In this document: one piece after another, positions 1 to 8,964 of the stretch
How positions within the stretch are numbered: the first letter of the stretch is position 1
Layout: the number at the start of each line of letters is the position of its first letter
DNA from: an uncultured Ruminococcus sp.
GTDB lineage: Bacteria > Bacillota > Clostridia > Oscillospirales > Ruminococcaceae
Length of the DNA stretch: 64,000 nucleotides
Assembly (NCBI GenBank): GCA_902780695.1
Contig: CACZGM010000001.1
Coordinates: 1-64,000, forward strand
Reading direction: 5' to 3'
Position numbers and translations under genes: made by a program
Notes under the pieces: generated by a model
The model's input: the letters and a program-made list of their open reading frames with translations, nothing else
Told to the model about the DNA's origin: nothing
Databases searched by the model: none

Positions 1-166
1 ACTTGACGGTGATTATACAAAGAATCTTGGATTTAAAATGGATATGAAATGTTTCTTTGGCTCCGTCGGAGTGTTCAAGGGTGACGAGAGTGTTGTTGAA
101 GGCGGAACGGGAGAAATGAAGAGAGCTTCCGAACAGGAACGAGAGAAAGAGATAGTAAGAAAATGA
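1..166 (+). CDS. Bacterial sugar transferase, C-terminal end (partial)
   Basis: The frame is open from base 2 to a TGA at 164-166 and encodes the last 54 residues of a protein that starts outside the window. The segment around KMDMKCFFGSVGVF followed by VVEGGTGEM resembles the C-terminus of the membrane sugar-phosphate transferases (Bac_transf/WcaJ/EpsL family). These load the first sugar-1-phosphate onto undecaprenyl phosphate at the start of exopolysaccharide synthesis. The stop overlaps the ATG of the epimerase (ATGA at 163-166), so the two are translationally coupled and the polysaccharide operon begins upstream. Assignment rests on a short stretch plus context. Confidence 0.7.
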   Translation, partial: LDGDYTKNLGFKMDMKCFFGSVGVFKGDESVVEGGTGEMKRASEQEREKEIVRK

Positions 167-1056
167 AAAAAGTCCTGATAACAGGTGCTAACAGCTATAT
201 AGGAACATCATTCGAGAGATACATAAAAGAAAACTACCCCGATGATTTCGAGATAGATACTGTTGATATGATTGACGGCAGCTGGAGAGAAAAGAGTTTT
301 TCCGGTTATGATGTTGTGTTTCATGTAGCTGGGATTGCTCATGCCGATGTCGGGAATGTAAGTGAAGAAGTAAAAGCAAAGTATTATGCTATAAATACAG
401 ATTTAGCTATAGAAACAGCAAAGAAAGCTAAAGATGAAGGAGTAAAACAGTTTGTTTTTATGTCTTCGGCTATTATTTATGGCGATTCTGCTCCATATGG
501 CAAGAAAAAGGTAATTACCAGAGAGACAAAGCCGCAACCCGCGAACTTTTATGGAGATAGTAAATTGAAGGCAGATCTTGGCATTCAAGAACTGGCAAGC
601 CCGTATTTTATGATTGCAATACTTCGTCCGCCGATGATTTATGGAAAGGGCAGCAAAGGCAACTATCCGACATTGGCTAAAATGGCAAAGAAGCTACCTG
701 TGTTTCCAAACTGTGATAATGAGCGATCGATGCTATATATAGAGAACCTCTGTGAGTTTCTGTGTCAAGTTATGATTAGAGAAGAAGGCGGGATATTCTT
801 CCCGCAGAACGCTGAATACACGAGAACGTCAGAGATGGTTAAGACTATAGCAGAAGTTTCTAATCATAAGATATATGTATCTAAAGCATGGAATTGGGTG
901 GTTGGATTAGCAAGACTAATACCAGGCAAGCCAAGAGGTTTGGCTAATAAAGCATTCGGTAATCTGTCATATGATCAGACGATGAGTTGCTACGACTTTA
1001 TATATCAGAATGTCAGTCTTAGAATAAGTATAGAGAGGACAGAGCGGAATGATTGA
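163..1056 (+). CDS. NAD-dependent epimerase/dehydratase
   Basis: A 297-residue extended short-chain dehydrogenase that probably epimerises or dehydrates a nucleotide sugar for the surface polysaccharide. Visible motifs are the Rossmann TGANSYIG near residues 7-14, the Ser pair at 101-102 and the catalytic pair Tyr130-x3-Lys134 in FYGDSK. The family (GalE/WbpV/CapD-like) is clear but the substrate is not. It overlaps the preceding sugar transferase by 4 bases and the following glycosyltransferase by 8 bases (1049-1056), so all three are coupled. Confidence 0.85.
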   Translation: MKKVLITGANSYIGTSFERYIKENYPDDFEIDTVDMIDGSWREKSFSGYDVVFHVAGIAHADVGNVSEEVKAKYYAINTDLAIETAKKAKDEGVKQFVFMSSAIIYGDSAPYGKKKVITRETKPQPANFYGDSKLKADLGIQELASPYFMIAILRPPMIYGKGSKGNYPTLAKMAKKLPVFPNCDNERSMLYIENLCEFLCQVMIREEGGIFFPQNAEYTRTSEMVKTIAEVSNHKIYVSKAWNWVVGLARLIPGKPRGLANKAFGNLSYDQTMSCYDFIYQNVSLRISIERTERND

Positions 1057-1909
1057 TGCAACGGCAATAATAATGACAAAAAACGAAGAAAAAAATATCA
1101 TCGATTGCCTTAAGTCCATGCAGGGTTTTGCAAAACGCTGTGTGGTCATTGACTGCGGCAGCACAGATAAAACGGTCGAACTGGCAAAGCAGTATGGTGC
1201 CGATGTTTATTTCCATGAGTTTGATTACTATGCTCGCCAGTTTAACTGGGGTATTGAGAACTGTGATATTGTTACTGAATGGATCATCCGTCTCGATGCT
1301 GATGAAAGGTTTCCTACGGAATTGAATAAGGAAATCGAAAAGTTGATTGCTGATAATAAAGATAAGCCCATGAATGGCATCACAGTTGAAGCCGATCTTT
1401 ACTTTCTTGGTCGTGTTATGAAGCATGGCATTCGTAATAAGCGCAAGATGATGTTATTTAAAAAGGCTTATGGCTGTATTGAAGATCGTAGACGTGATGC
1501 TCACAGCGTAATCAGTGAAGGCTTTTCAGTTAGCACCAAGCATCGCTTTATTCACTATGACTTTAAGAATATAGACAGTTACATAAAAAAATACAATTGG
1601 TATGCCACTCGTGAAATGATGGACTATATCGACTTCGTGCATGGGAAAAGTGCAAATATAGAAACCGATGTATCTATTTTAAATCAGAGAAAAAAGAAAT
1701 TCGGCATTTATTACAAAGCCCCAAAATTTGTCAGGTGTTGGGCATGGTTTATTTATAATTATGTATTCCGTGGTGGATTTTTGGATGGTAAAGAAAGCCT
1801 TGTTTATCACTTTTTGGAGTGTTATTGGTATCGGTTTATTGTCGATTCCAAAATTTATGAATTTGAACACTGCAATAAAGAGTTGGATCAGCTGAAAGCG
1901 TTGGATTAG
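1049..1909 (+). CDS. Family 2 glycosyltransferase
   Basis: A 286-residue GT-A fold glycosyltransferase of GT family 2. The N-terminus ATAIIMTKNEE and the segment VVIDCGSTDKT bind the nucleotide sugar. The metal-binding DxD is RLDADERF (Asp83, Asp85). It is close to the SunS/WaaE-like branch called beta-1,4-glucosyltransferase in many genomes. No membrane segment is obvious, so it likely acts at the cytoplasmic face of the membrane on the lipid-linked oligosaccharide. The sugar and linkage are unknown. It overlaps the epimerase and is 9 bases from the next gene. Confidence 0.87.
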   Translation: MIDATAIIMTKNEEKNIIDCLKSMQGFAKRCVVIDCGSTDKTVELAKQYGADVYFHEFDYYARQFNWGIENCDIVTEWIIRLDADERFPTELNKEIEKLIADNKDKPMNGITVEADLYFLGRVMKHGIRNKRKMMLFKKAYGCIEDRRRDAHSVISEGFSVSTKHRFIHYDFKNIDSYIKKYNWYATREMMDYIDFVHGKSANIETDVSILNQRKKKFGIYYKAPKFVRCWAWFIYNYVFRGGFLDGKESLVYHFLECYWYRFIVDSKIYEFEHCNKELDQLKALD

Positions 1910-1918
1910 GATAATTGT

Positions 1919-3019
1919 ATGAAAAAAGTTCTTAATATTATGACAAGTGGATTAAAGAGGGACGGAATCACTTCTTCACAAATTGAATATATTAAGCATA
2001 TGAATCTTGAAGAAATTAAAATCAATATAGCCTCAGTAAATGAACCCGAGAAAGATGTTGTGGAAGAGTTTAAGGGGTTGGGCTGTGATGTAATACAGTT
2101 TCCAAATAGATCGAAAATGTTATTACGCTATATACTATCACTATATTCACATATTAAAAAAGAAGCGTATGATGTAATACATGTACATGGTAGTAGTTCG
2201 CTAATGGCAATAGAATTATTAATAGGAAAAGTCGCTGGAATAAGGAAAAGAATTGCTCATAGTCGTAATACAACGTGCAAATACAAGGCGATTGATAGTT
2301 TACTTAGACCTCTTTTCTATAGATCGTATAATTGTGCGCTTGCATGCGGAAAGGACGCTGGAGAATGGCTCTTTCCAAATAGAGCCTTTGTTGTCTTACA
2401 TAATGGTAAAGATTTGTCTAAATTTTCGTATAATGAAATAACAAGAAAGAGGATAAGAAATAAGTTCCAAATTGATAATGATATTGTTATCGGATTTGTC
2501 GGAAGTCTAACATTTCAAAAGAATATTTTATTTGTTCTTGAATTCTTTAAGAGTTTTCATGATACTTGTTCAAATTCAAGTTTATTTATAATGGGTGAGG
2601 GCGAGGAACGTGAGAATATCGAATCTTTTATATTAGATAATAATCTAAAAGAAAAAGTACATTTGATGGGGCGCATTTCGAATGTGAATGAAATTCTTCA
2701 AGCGATGGATGTAATGATATTGCCTTCACGTTATGAAGGTCTTCCAAATGTTGTTCTTGAATGGCAGATTGCGGGTTTGCCAAGTGTAATTTCTGATAGA
2801 ATTACTAAAGAATGTATAGTTACGGATTTCATATATTCGGAATCTATTGATAATGGTGTATATAATTGGATTAAAAAAACAAAAGAAATCATAAAAATAC
2901 ATAATGACAGAAAAAAACAATCTAATGCTGGAATTAGAGAGATGAAAATCAATTATTTTGATATTGATTATTCGGCTGCTCGCCTTTCTTCTATTTACTT
3001 AGATAATGATATAACTTGA
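1919..3019 (+). CDS. Family 4 glycosyltransferase
   Basis: A 366-residue GT-B fold retaining glycosyltransferase. The N-terminal half has MTSGLKRDGITSSQ and the segment YDVIHVHGSS. The C-terminal nucleotide-sugar domain starts near residue 185 (IGFVGSLTFQKN) and carries the EX7E signature in YEGLPNVVLEW. It extends the repeat unit of the surface polysaccharide. From here base composition becomes markedly AT-rich compared with the genes after 11.6 kb, as is usual for laterally exchanged glycan genes. Donor and acceptor cannot be deduced. Confidence 0.87.
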   Translation: MKKVLNIMTSGLKRDGITSSQIEYIKHMNLEEIKINIASVNEPEKDVVEEFKGLGCDVIQFPNRSKMLLRYILSLYSHIKKEAYDVIHVHGSSSLMAIELLIGKVAGIRKRIAHSRNTTCKYKAIDSLLRPLFYRSYNCALACGKDAGEWLFPNRAFVVLHNGKDLSKFSYNEITRKRIRNKFQIDNDIVIGFVGSLTFQKNILFVLEFFKSFHDTCSNSSLFIMGEGEERENIESFILDNNLKEKVHLMGRISNVNEILQAMDVMILPSRYEGLPNVVLEWQIAGLPSVISDRITKECIVTDFIYSESIDNGVYNWIKKTKEIIKIHNDRKKQSNAGIREMKINYFDIDYSAARLSSIYLDNDIT

Positions 3020-3207
3020 ACCTGTGAAGCTCTCCACGTATTATATCAGAAAGTGTTGTAATATAGAGAATTGATGGTTATATGTCTTTTAAAATATTGA
3101 TGAAACTCAATAATAGTAGCTATTATTTCTTAAGACTTAAGTGAATTAATCGTGTTCTGTCAAAGAGTTTAGTTGGTTTAAGCCTGTTTAATGGAAGGAA
3201 ATATGAT
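3020..3207 (+). other. Intergenic gap in the polysaccharide operon
   Basis: This is an AT-rich gap of 188 bp with no gene that can be supported. A 20-codon frame beginning with ATG at 3081 has no ribosome binding site or recognisable product. The sequence GGAAGG at 3193-3198 serves the next gene. Confidence 0.4.
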
Positions 3208-3867
3208 ATGTTAGAAGAAAAAATAAGATTGAAAGTGAGAAATAATTTAATTATTCCTACGATGAGTAAAAGGTGGGCTAGGGAACTGATATCAGATGAT
3301 TTTACAATTATATCAAACAATTGTTGGGCTGGAACTGTTTACGAAAGTTATGCAATAGAGAAGAAGACACCTACCGTTGGTATGTTTATTATGCCGGAAG
3401 ATTATCTGTTGTTTTTGATGGATTTGAATTTCTATTTGAACGAAAGATTGGTTTTTATTGAACCATTTGAGTCAAAGTGGAAATGCTCATTATCATATAA
3501 GAGGAATTGGGGTAAATATCCTATTGCAAGACTTGGAAATATAGAACTTCACATGTTGCATTATCATGATAAAAATATTGCGTTAGATAAATGGAATAGA
3601 AGAATAGAAAGAATTAATCATGCTCATCTCATGGTAAAATTTAATGATCAAAACGGCTGTTCTAAAGAAATTTTGGATAAGTACTTGGATCTAAAGTATA
3701 AAAACAAAATATTTTTTACATCAAATGCTAACTGGGCAAATAAACCAGAAACTATATTTATCCCACAACCACGGAATAATAGAAATGAAATATATGCATC
3801 AAGAGAACCGTATGGACCAAATAGACTTTTTAATGTTACTAAATATATAAATAATATTATTAGATAA
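3208..3867 (+). CDS. DUF1919 family protein, exopolysaccharide-locus associated
   Basis: A 219-residue protein of the DUF1919 family, typically found in exopolysaccharide clusters. Diagnostic stretches are DFTIISNNCWAGTVYE near residues 30-46, the PEDYLLFL segment, IARLGNIELHMLHYH, and WNRRIERINHAHLMVKF. The biochemical role is not established; a transferase acting on glycans is often assumed. The ATG at 3208 is preceded by GGAAGG about 9 bases upstream. No signal peptide or membrane helix is visible, so it is probably cytoplasmic or peripheral. Confidence 0.8.
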   Translation: MLEEKIRLKVRNNLIIPTMSKRWARELISDDFTIISNNCWAGTVYESYAIEKKTPTVGMFIMPEDYLLFLMDLNFYLNERLVFIEPFESKWKCSLSYKRNWGKYPIARLGNIELHMLHYHDKNIALDKWNRRIERINHAHLMVKFNDQNGCSKEILDKYLDLKYKNKIFFTSNANWANKPETIFIPQPRNNRNEIYASREPYGPNRLFNVTKYINNIIR

Positions 3868-3898
3868 TCTCTTTTGTCTGGTGAAAACGAGGAAACAC

Positions 3899-5071
3899 AT
3901 GATGAATTATTATGTTAGATGGGATAATCCATCTATTGTTTTATATATAATATGCGGTTTTATTTTTATGCTTTGCTGCTATCACTATAAAGAGAAAAAA
4001 ATACGAAATAATATAAATAAAAATACCATATTGTACTTTATGCCTGTATTGGTTGTTTGGATTGGTATAGCAGTTTTCAGACTAGTTACATTAGAAGTTG
4101 GTGGAACAGATGCACCTACATATATCCTATATTTTGAGAGGTGTTTAGAGTTTAATTTAAATTATAATATGGATCTAGGCTTTGCTTTGTTTACAAAGGC
4201 AATTCGTCTTGTCTCTGATGATTATCATGTGTTCTTTTTAATATATTATACAATAATTATAACATCTATTATATATTTCGTAAAAGAATTCATAGGTGTT
4301 GAAACAAGTATAATTCCACTAAGTATTTCATTCTTCCTCTACTTAAGAAGTTTCACATCCATGAGGAGTAATTTTGCTATTGCATTTATAATGTTTTCGA
4401 TAATAGCATTAAAGAAGGAACGTTATTACATTTGTTTTATAACCGCTATAATTGCCCTATTATCACATACATCATCTTTGGTGTATGTAGGATTTATTGT
4501 GTTTTATTTTGTTAATAAAGATAAAAATTTAAGAATATGGCAGTCAATTTTGATACTAATAGTAATGTTCTTTGCTGGAACTTTAGTTCAAGCGTTATTT
4601 AATAATGGAAGTCTATCTTTTTTATCCGATGTTGGTAGTGGAGCATATGCTTCTTATGCTCGAAGATCTATAGGTAAAAATATATTCTTGAATTATTCAG
4701 TATCAAATATTCCTCAACTTGTTTTATTCCTAGCACTTATACTGCTGAGGAAAAAAGTTGACTACGTAATTTCGGCAAGCGATAAGGCAAATTCAAAAAG
4801 GATTGCTATGCTAAGGACGATGAGTTACTATGATTTTTTTGTAGTTCCAGTTATTTTTGTATTAAGTATTTATAGGGGTTATGAATATTTTTATATAGCA
4901 CGTCTTCTAATGTGGGGAGAACTTATCCCCCTGTTTAATGGTTATTTCACAAAAGGCTCAAAAAAGATAATTACATTTTTATTTTTGACGGTTTTTGTGG
5001 TATGGATGATTGGAAGAGTTGAAGCGACCTATCAAACAAGTCATCTAATGCCTTATATTTTTTCCTTTTAA
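3899..5071 (+). CDS. EpsG/Wzy-like polysaccharide polymerase
   Basis: A roughly 390-residue integral membrane protein with about 10-12 hydrophobic helices, typical of EpsG-family and Wzy O-antigen polymerases that join lipid-linked repeat units at the outer face of the membrane. EpsG-like features include GGTDAPTYILYFERC near residue 68 and RSNFAIAFIMFS in the middle. I chose ATG at 3899 rather than the in-frame GTG at 3881 because GAGGA at 3890-3894 is close to it and only the GTG lies before that site. It is the only polymerase candidate in the locus, next to glycosyltransferases and a flippase. Confidence 0.8.
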   Translation: MMNYYVRWDNPSIVLYIICGFIFMLCCYHYKEKKIRNNINKNTILYFMPVLVVWIGIAVFRLVTLEVGGTDAPTYILYFERCLEFNLNYNMDLGFALFTKAIRLVSDDYHVFFLIYYTIIITSIIYFVKEFIGVETSIIPLSISFFLYLRSFTSMRSNFAIAFIMFSIIALKKERYYICFITAIIALLSHTSSLVYVGFIVFYFVNKDKNLRIWQSILILIVMFFAGTLVQALFNNGSLSFLSDVGSGAYASYARRSIGKNIFLNYSVSNIPQLVLFLALILLRKKVDYVISASDKANSKRIAMLRTMSYYDFFVVPVIFVLSIYRGYEYFYIARLLMWGELIPLFNGYFTKGSKKIITFLFLTVFVVWMIGRVEATYQTSHLMPYIFSF

Positions 5072-5095
5072 TTGATTAGCAAGGAGAATTGTTTT

Positions 5096-6202
5096 ATGAA
5101 AATTTGGCATATTATAAGAGGAATAAATGATGGTGGAGCTGAGACGCTTGTTAAAGATTATGCTACGTTAATAGGTGATGACTTTAAAACGAAAGTTGTT
5201 ATGTTATATTGTGTCAGATCCTCTAGTAATTGGAAAACACTTGTTGAAAATAAAATAGATTGCGATATAATATATAAAAAATGGAACCTATTTACAAAAA
5301 TTTTTAATTATCTATTTGGAAGTATATTTGTTGCTTATCATATTAAGAAGCTAATTAAACAGGATAAACCAGATGTTATCCATTGTCATATGCCGGTATT
5401 AAAATATATATCAAAACTAGGTAATAATCTGAACAATATAAAGCTATTCTATACTTGCCATAGCGTTCCAGAACGTTACTTTTCGGGACGACACAAATCT
5501 GAATATACGTCTGCAAAGAAAATGTTAAGACAACACCATCTTCAAATGATAGCATTACACTCTGATATGGCGAAGGAATTAAATACATTATTTAATATAG
5601 ACAATACCATAATTATTCATAATGGAATTAATATTAAACGGTTTATGGATGAGAAGACAACAAGGGAAGATATACGTTTACAACTCGGAATACCAAAGGA
5701 TGCATTTGTTATTGGGCATATAGGTAGATTTGAAAAAATCAAGAATCACAGGTTAATATTTGAGGTGTTCGAATCGGCTTTGCATAAAATAGAAAACTGT
5801 TATTTATTGTTAATAGGACATGGCACTTTGCTAAAGTATTTTTCTATGCTATCCAAAGACGCGAAGTACAACAACCATATTATAATCCTTTCACATAGAT
5901 CAGATGTACCTGTTTTACTTAAAGCAATGGACGTCTTTATATTTCCTTCTATTAAAGAAGGGCTTGGTATTGTAATGATTGAGGCTCAAATAGCGGGGCT
6001 GCGATGTGTAGCTTCAGATGCGATACCTCGAGATGCTATAATAAGTGATAAAGTACAAGTTATAAAATTAACCGCTAATATAGATATGTGGTCAGATGCG
6101 TTATTAATGGGCGGAGCAGCTGAAAAGAACATATGTACAATAGATGATTACAATATTCAAAAAGAAATACAAAAACTCGAATGTTTATATAGAGGAGACT
6201 GA
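5096..6202 (+). CDS. Family 4 glycosyltransferase
   Basis: A GT-B glycosyltransferase of about 368 residues. The N-terminus KIWHIIRGINDGGAETLVKD is typical of GT4 enzymes in exopolysaccharide loci. The C-terminal half has IGHIGRFEKIKNH and the EX7E motif in KEGLGIVMIEAQ. The start is ATG 5096, because AAGGAG at 5081-5086 lies 9 bases upstream. An upstream in-frame TTG at 5072 would directly abut the polymerase stop and has no such site. It probably adds one sugar of the repeat unit; specificity is unknown. Confidence 0.88.
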   Translation: MKIWHIIRGINDGGAETLVKDYATLIGDDFKTKVVMLYCVRSSSNWKTLVENKIDCDIIYKKWNLFTKIFNYLFGSIFVAYHIKKLIKQDKPDVIHCHMPVLKYISKLGNNLNNIKLFYTCHSVPERYFSGRHKSEYTSAKKMLRQHHLQMIALHSDMAKELNTLFNIDNTIIIHNGINIKRFMDEKTTREDIRLQLGIPKDAFVIGHIGRFEKIKNHRLIFEVFESALHKIENCYLLLIGHGTLLKYFSMLSKDAKYNNHIIILSHRSDVPVLLKAMDVFIFPSIKEGLGIVMIEAQIAGLRCVASDAIPRDAIISDKVQVIKLTANIDMWSDALLMGGAAEKNICTIDDYNIQKEIQKLECLYRGD

Positions 6203-6272
6203 TATGATAGCTCAATTCGCAATAAATTTTCATAAATTTACTTTTTTATAACTTGCTAGGAAGTGAATTACA

Positions 6273-7481
6273 ATGATATTGAGAGCCTTTTCAAAAATAA
6301 AAAAGTATGGGATTAGAAAATCTTTAAAAATTATGTATGAATACTCTCTATATAATTATATTTCTGAATTTATGGGATTGTTTTTAAAAAAAAGAAAATT
6401 ATTAAATATAATTCTAATAGAGAGCCATAACGACTTTGATTGTAATGGCGGTGCATTTTTTGATTATTTAATAAAAAACAATGTTAACTTAAACTACAAA
6501 ATTGTATGGTTGCTTAAACACAAGATAGATCGTAAGTTGCCTACGAATGTGACATATGCGAGACTATATTGTCCAAGTATAAAAAGAGCTTACTATAGTT
6601 GGCTTGCAAAGTACCTGCTTGCTGATTGTGTTATTACGCCTAAACATCGAGAAAATCAGATTTCGATTTATTTAACACATGGAGCAATTGGATTAAAAAG
6701 TGTTCATGGTAAGGAAAATGTTCATAAATCTGTTGATTATATTTTAGCAGGCTCCAAGAACTATGATTCTGTATATCGATATGAATTGTCTGTCTATGAA
6801 CATCAGAAATTACTTCATATAGGGTTTCCATGTATGGATATTCTTTTTAAGGACAATCGAGATGAATTAAAGAAAATTACTGATTATTCATTTTCCAAAG
6901 TTGTTTTATGGATGCCAACATTTCGAAAAGGGGGACGTCAAAGTAGGAACGATAGTACAAGCGATTTACCAATGGGAATACCTATTATATATGATGTAGA
7001 AGAATATAGAAAATTAAATAAAGAATTGCATCACAGTAATATTCTTATGATAATTAAAATCCATCCGATGCAAGATCCAAGTACATATTCCAAACTGGTG
7101 AATCTATCAAATATTATTGTACTTGATGGAAATATGACAAAAAAGTTAGGAATTGACAACTATCGTCTTATGAGTCAAGCAGATGCTTTGATTTCAGATT
7201 ACTCGTCTGTATGTTATCAGTTCCTTATATTGAATAGACCTATAGGATTTGTCCTATCAGATGTAAACGATTTAAAAGCGGGACTGGCTGTAGACAATCC
7301 AGAATTCTTTTTAGCTGGACCCCAAATATACAACATAGATGAACTGAAGTCGTTTGTTTATAATGTTAGGGATAATATTGATACGTTTGAGGATAAAAGG
7401 ATAAAATTACTAGAATGGCTATATGACTATCGAGACGGAAATGCATGTGAACGATTATCAAGCTATTTAAATCTAATTTAA
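6273..7481 (+). CDS. CDP-glycerol glycerophosphotransferase family protein
   Basis: A 402-residue TagB/TagF-type enzyme (Glyphos_transf family). These transfer a phosphopolyol from a CDP-activated donor to a glycan or teichoic acid acceptor. Diagnostic segments are LTHGAIGLKSVHG near residues 133-145 and ISDYSSVCYQFLILNRP near 305-321, which include the family's conserved His and the DYSS loop. The N-terminus (residues 1-50) is basic and amphipathic, so membrane association is likely. ATG 6273 follows AGGAAG at 6259-6264. With a CMP-phosphonate pathway downstream, this is a candidate for putting a CMP-activated group on the glycan, but ordinary glycerol phosphate is equally possible. No tagD-like gene is seen nearby. 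Confidence 0.8.
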   Translation: MILRAFSKIKKYGIRKSLKIMYEYSLYNYISEFMGLFLKKRKLLNIILIESHNDFDCNGGAFFDYLIKNNVNLNYKIVWLLKHKIDRKLPTNVTYARLYCPSIKRAYYSWLAKYLLADCVITPKHRENQISIYLTHGAIGLKSVHGKENVHKSVDYILAGSKNYDSVYRYELSVYEHQKLLHIGFPCMDILFKDNRDELKKITDYSFSKVVLWMPTFRKGGRQSRNDSTSDLPMGIPIIYDVEEYRKLNKELHHSNILMIIKIHPMQDPSTYSKLVNLSNIIVLDGNMTKKLGIDNYRLMSQADALISDYSSVCYQFLILNRPIGFVLSDVNDLKAGLAVDNPEFFLAGPQIYNIDELKSFVYNVRDNIDTFEDKRIKLLEWLYDYRDGNACERLSSYLNLI

Positions 7482-7523
7482 TGCTTATGTATTTCAAATG
7501 GAGTATAGGAGGTTTAGCAATGA

Positions 7524-8963
7524 ATGAATTTTAGCAAGAAATATAAAATGGTAAGTGTTCAGGCTAAAGCGAGCATTTGGTTTGTATTTTGCAGCTTCTT
7601 GCAAAAAGGAATATCATTTATTACTGTTCCTATTTTTACAAGATTACTGACAACAGAAGAATATGGAACTTATAGTCTCTATTTGTCTTGGCTTCAGATT
7701 ATTACTATTATAACCTCCCTAAATTTGTTTAATGGAGTACTTGATAATGCGATGAGCAAATATGAAGAAGATAGAGATAGGTTTATCTCAGCCATGCAGG
7801 GTCTTACTATAACTCTTACAACAGTAGCGTTTATTATATACCTTGCTGCATCTAACTTCTGGTCTCATCTTCTTGGACTGGCTCCTGTATATATACTCTT
7901 GATGTTTATTGAGATGTATGTCCGTCCAAGCATGCTCTTCTGGTCAGGTAAACAGAGATTTGAATATAAGTACAAACAACAGGTTTTTACCACACTGACA
8001 AAGTCTATTGTGAATCCTGTCTTAGGTCTTGTGATGGTGTATACAATGGCAGATCGTTCTTTTGCAAGAGTTCTGTCGATTGTAATTGTTGAAGTTATCT
8101 TTTGCGGATTCTTCATGATACTGCAATTTGCCAGAGGTAAAACATTTTATAACGCTTTTTATTGGAAATACGGATTAAAACTTGCTATTCCGATGCTGCC
8201 ACACTATTTGGCAGGAACCATCTTAAACCAGGGCGACCGTGTAATGATTGAGAAAATGGTCAATAAATCAGCGGTAGCTTTTTATAGCGTTGCTTATAGC
8301 ATAGGAATGCTTGTACAGATATTTACAAGTGCGATCAATAGTGCCATAACTCCCTGGGTTTATCAAAAGATGAAAAATAAAGAAAACGAGGGAGTGGCGA
8401 AAACTTTCAATGGATTGCTGGTGTTTGTCGCTGGGATTAGTATAGCGTTGATGCTTGTCAGTCCTGAACTTATGCTGATCTTTGGTTCGTCGGAATATGT
8501 TCAAGGAGCATATGTTATCCCCCCGGTAGCGGCAAGTGTGTACTTTATTTTTTTATACTATTTGTTTTCTCTTCCTCAGTTTTTCTTTGAGAAGACAAAG
8601 TTTTTGTTTATTGCATCTTTGGCGGCAGCTGTGTTGAATCTGGGGCTTAATTATATATTCATTAATCTTTATGGGTATGTGGCAGCGGGATATACAACAT
8701 TGGCTTGTTACGTAGCATATAGCATAGGTCACTATCTTGTTAGTAAGAGAGTCCTCGGTCACTTTATGGATGGAAAATCACTGTTTGATGTCAAAACAAT
8801 AGTACTGATATCTATAGTGTTGATTGGCTTTGGTATCGGAGTTAATTACATCTTCGATTTTAGAATTTTGCGATTTGCCATTTTGGTAGCCGAGCTTATT
8901 GTCGCATTTATATTAAGAAAACGGATTTTACAGATGTTTAAGAAGAAAAAGGCAGCAGAATAA
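7524..8963 (+). CDS. Polysaccharide flippase (Wzx/MATE-like)
   Basis: A 479-residue multi-pass membrane protein of the polysaccharide biosynthesis/MOP superfamily, which flips undecaprenyl-linked repeat units across the membrane. It has about 12-14 hydrophobic helices. Characteristic segments are FTRLLTTEEYGTYSLY near residues 37-52 and GDRVMIEKMVNKSAVAFYSVAYS near 236-258. AGGAGG at 7507-7512 precedes ATG 7524. Together with the EpsG-like polymerase it defines a Wzx/Wzy-type assembly route. Its GC content is a little higher than that of the neighbouring genes upstream. Confidence 0.9.
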   Translation: MNFSKKYKMVSVQAKASIWFVFCSFLQKGISFITVPIFTRLLTTEEYGTYSLYLSWLQIITIITSLNLFNGVLDNAMSKYEEDRDRFISAMQGLTITLTTVAFIIYLAASNFWSHLLGLAPVYILLMFIEMYVRPSMLFWSGKQRFEYKYKQQVFTTLTKSIVNPVLGLVMVYTMADRSFARVLSIVIVEVIFCGFFMILQFARGKTFYNAFYWKYGLKLAIPMLPHYLAGTILNQGDRVMIEKMVNKSAVAFYSVAYSIGMLVQIFTSAINSAITPWVYQKMKNKENEGVAKTFNGLLVFVAGISIALMLVSPELMLIFGSSEYVQGAYVIPPVAASVYFIFLYYLFSLPQFFFEKTKFLFIASLAAAVLNLGLNYIFINLYGYVAAGYTTLACYVAYSIGHYLVSKRVLGHFMDGKSLFDVKTIVLISIVLIGFGIGVNYIFDFRILRFAILVAELIVAFILRKRILQMFKKKKAAE

Positions 8964-8964
8964 T

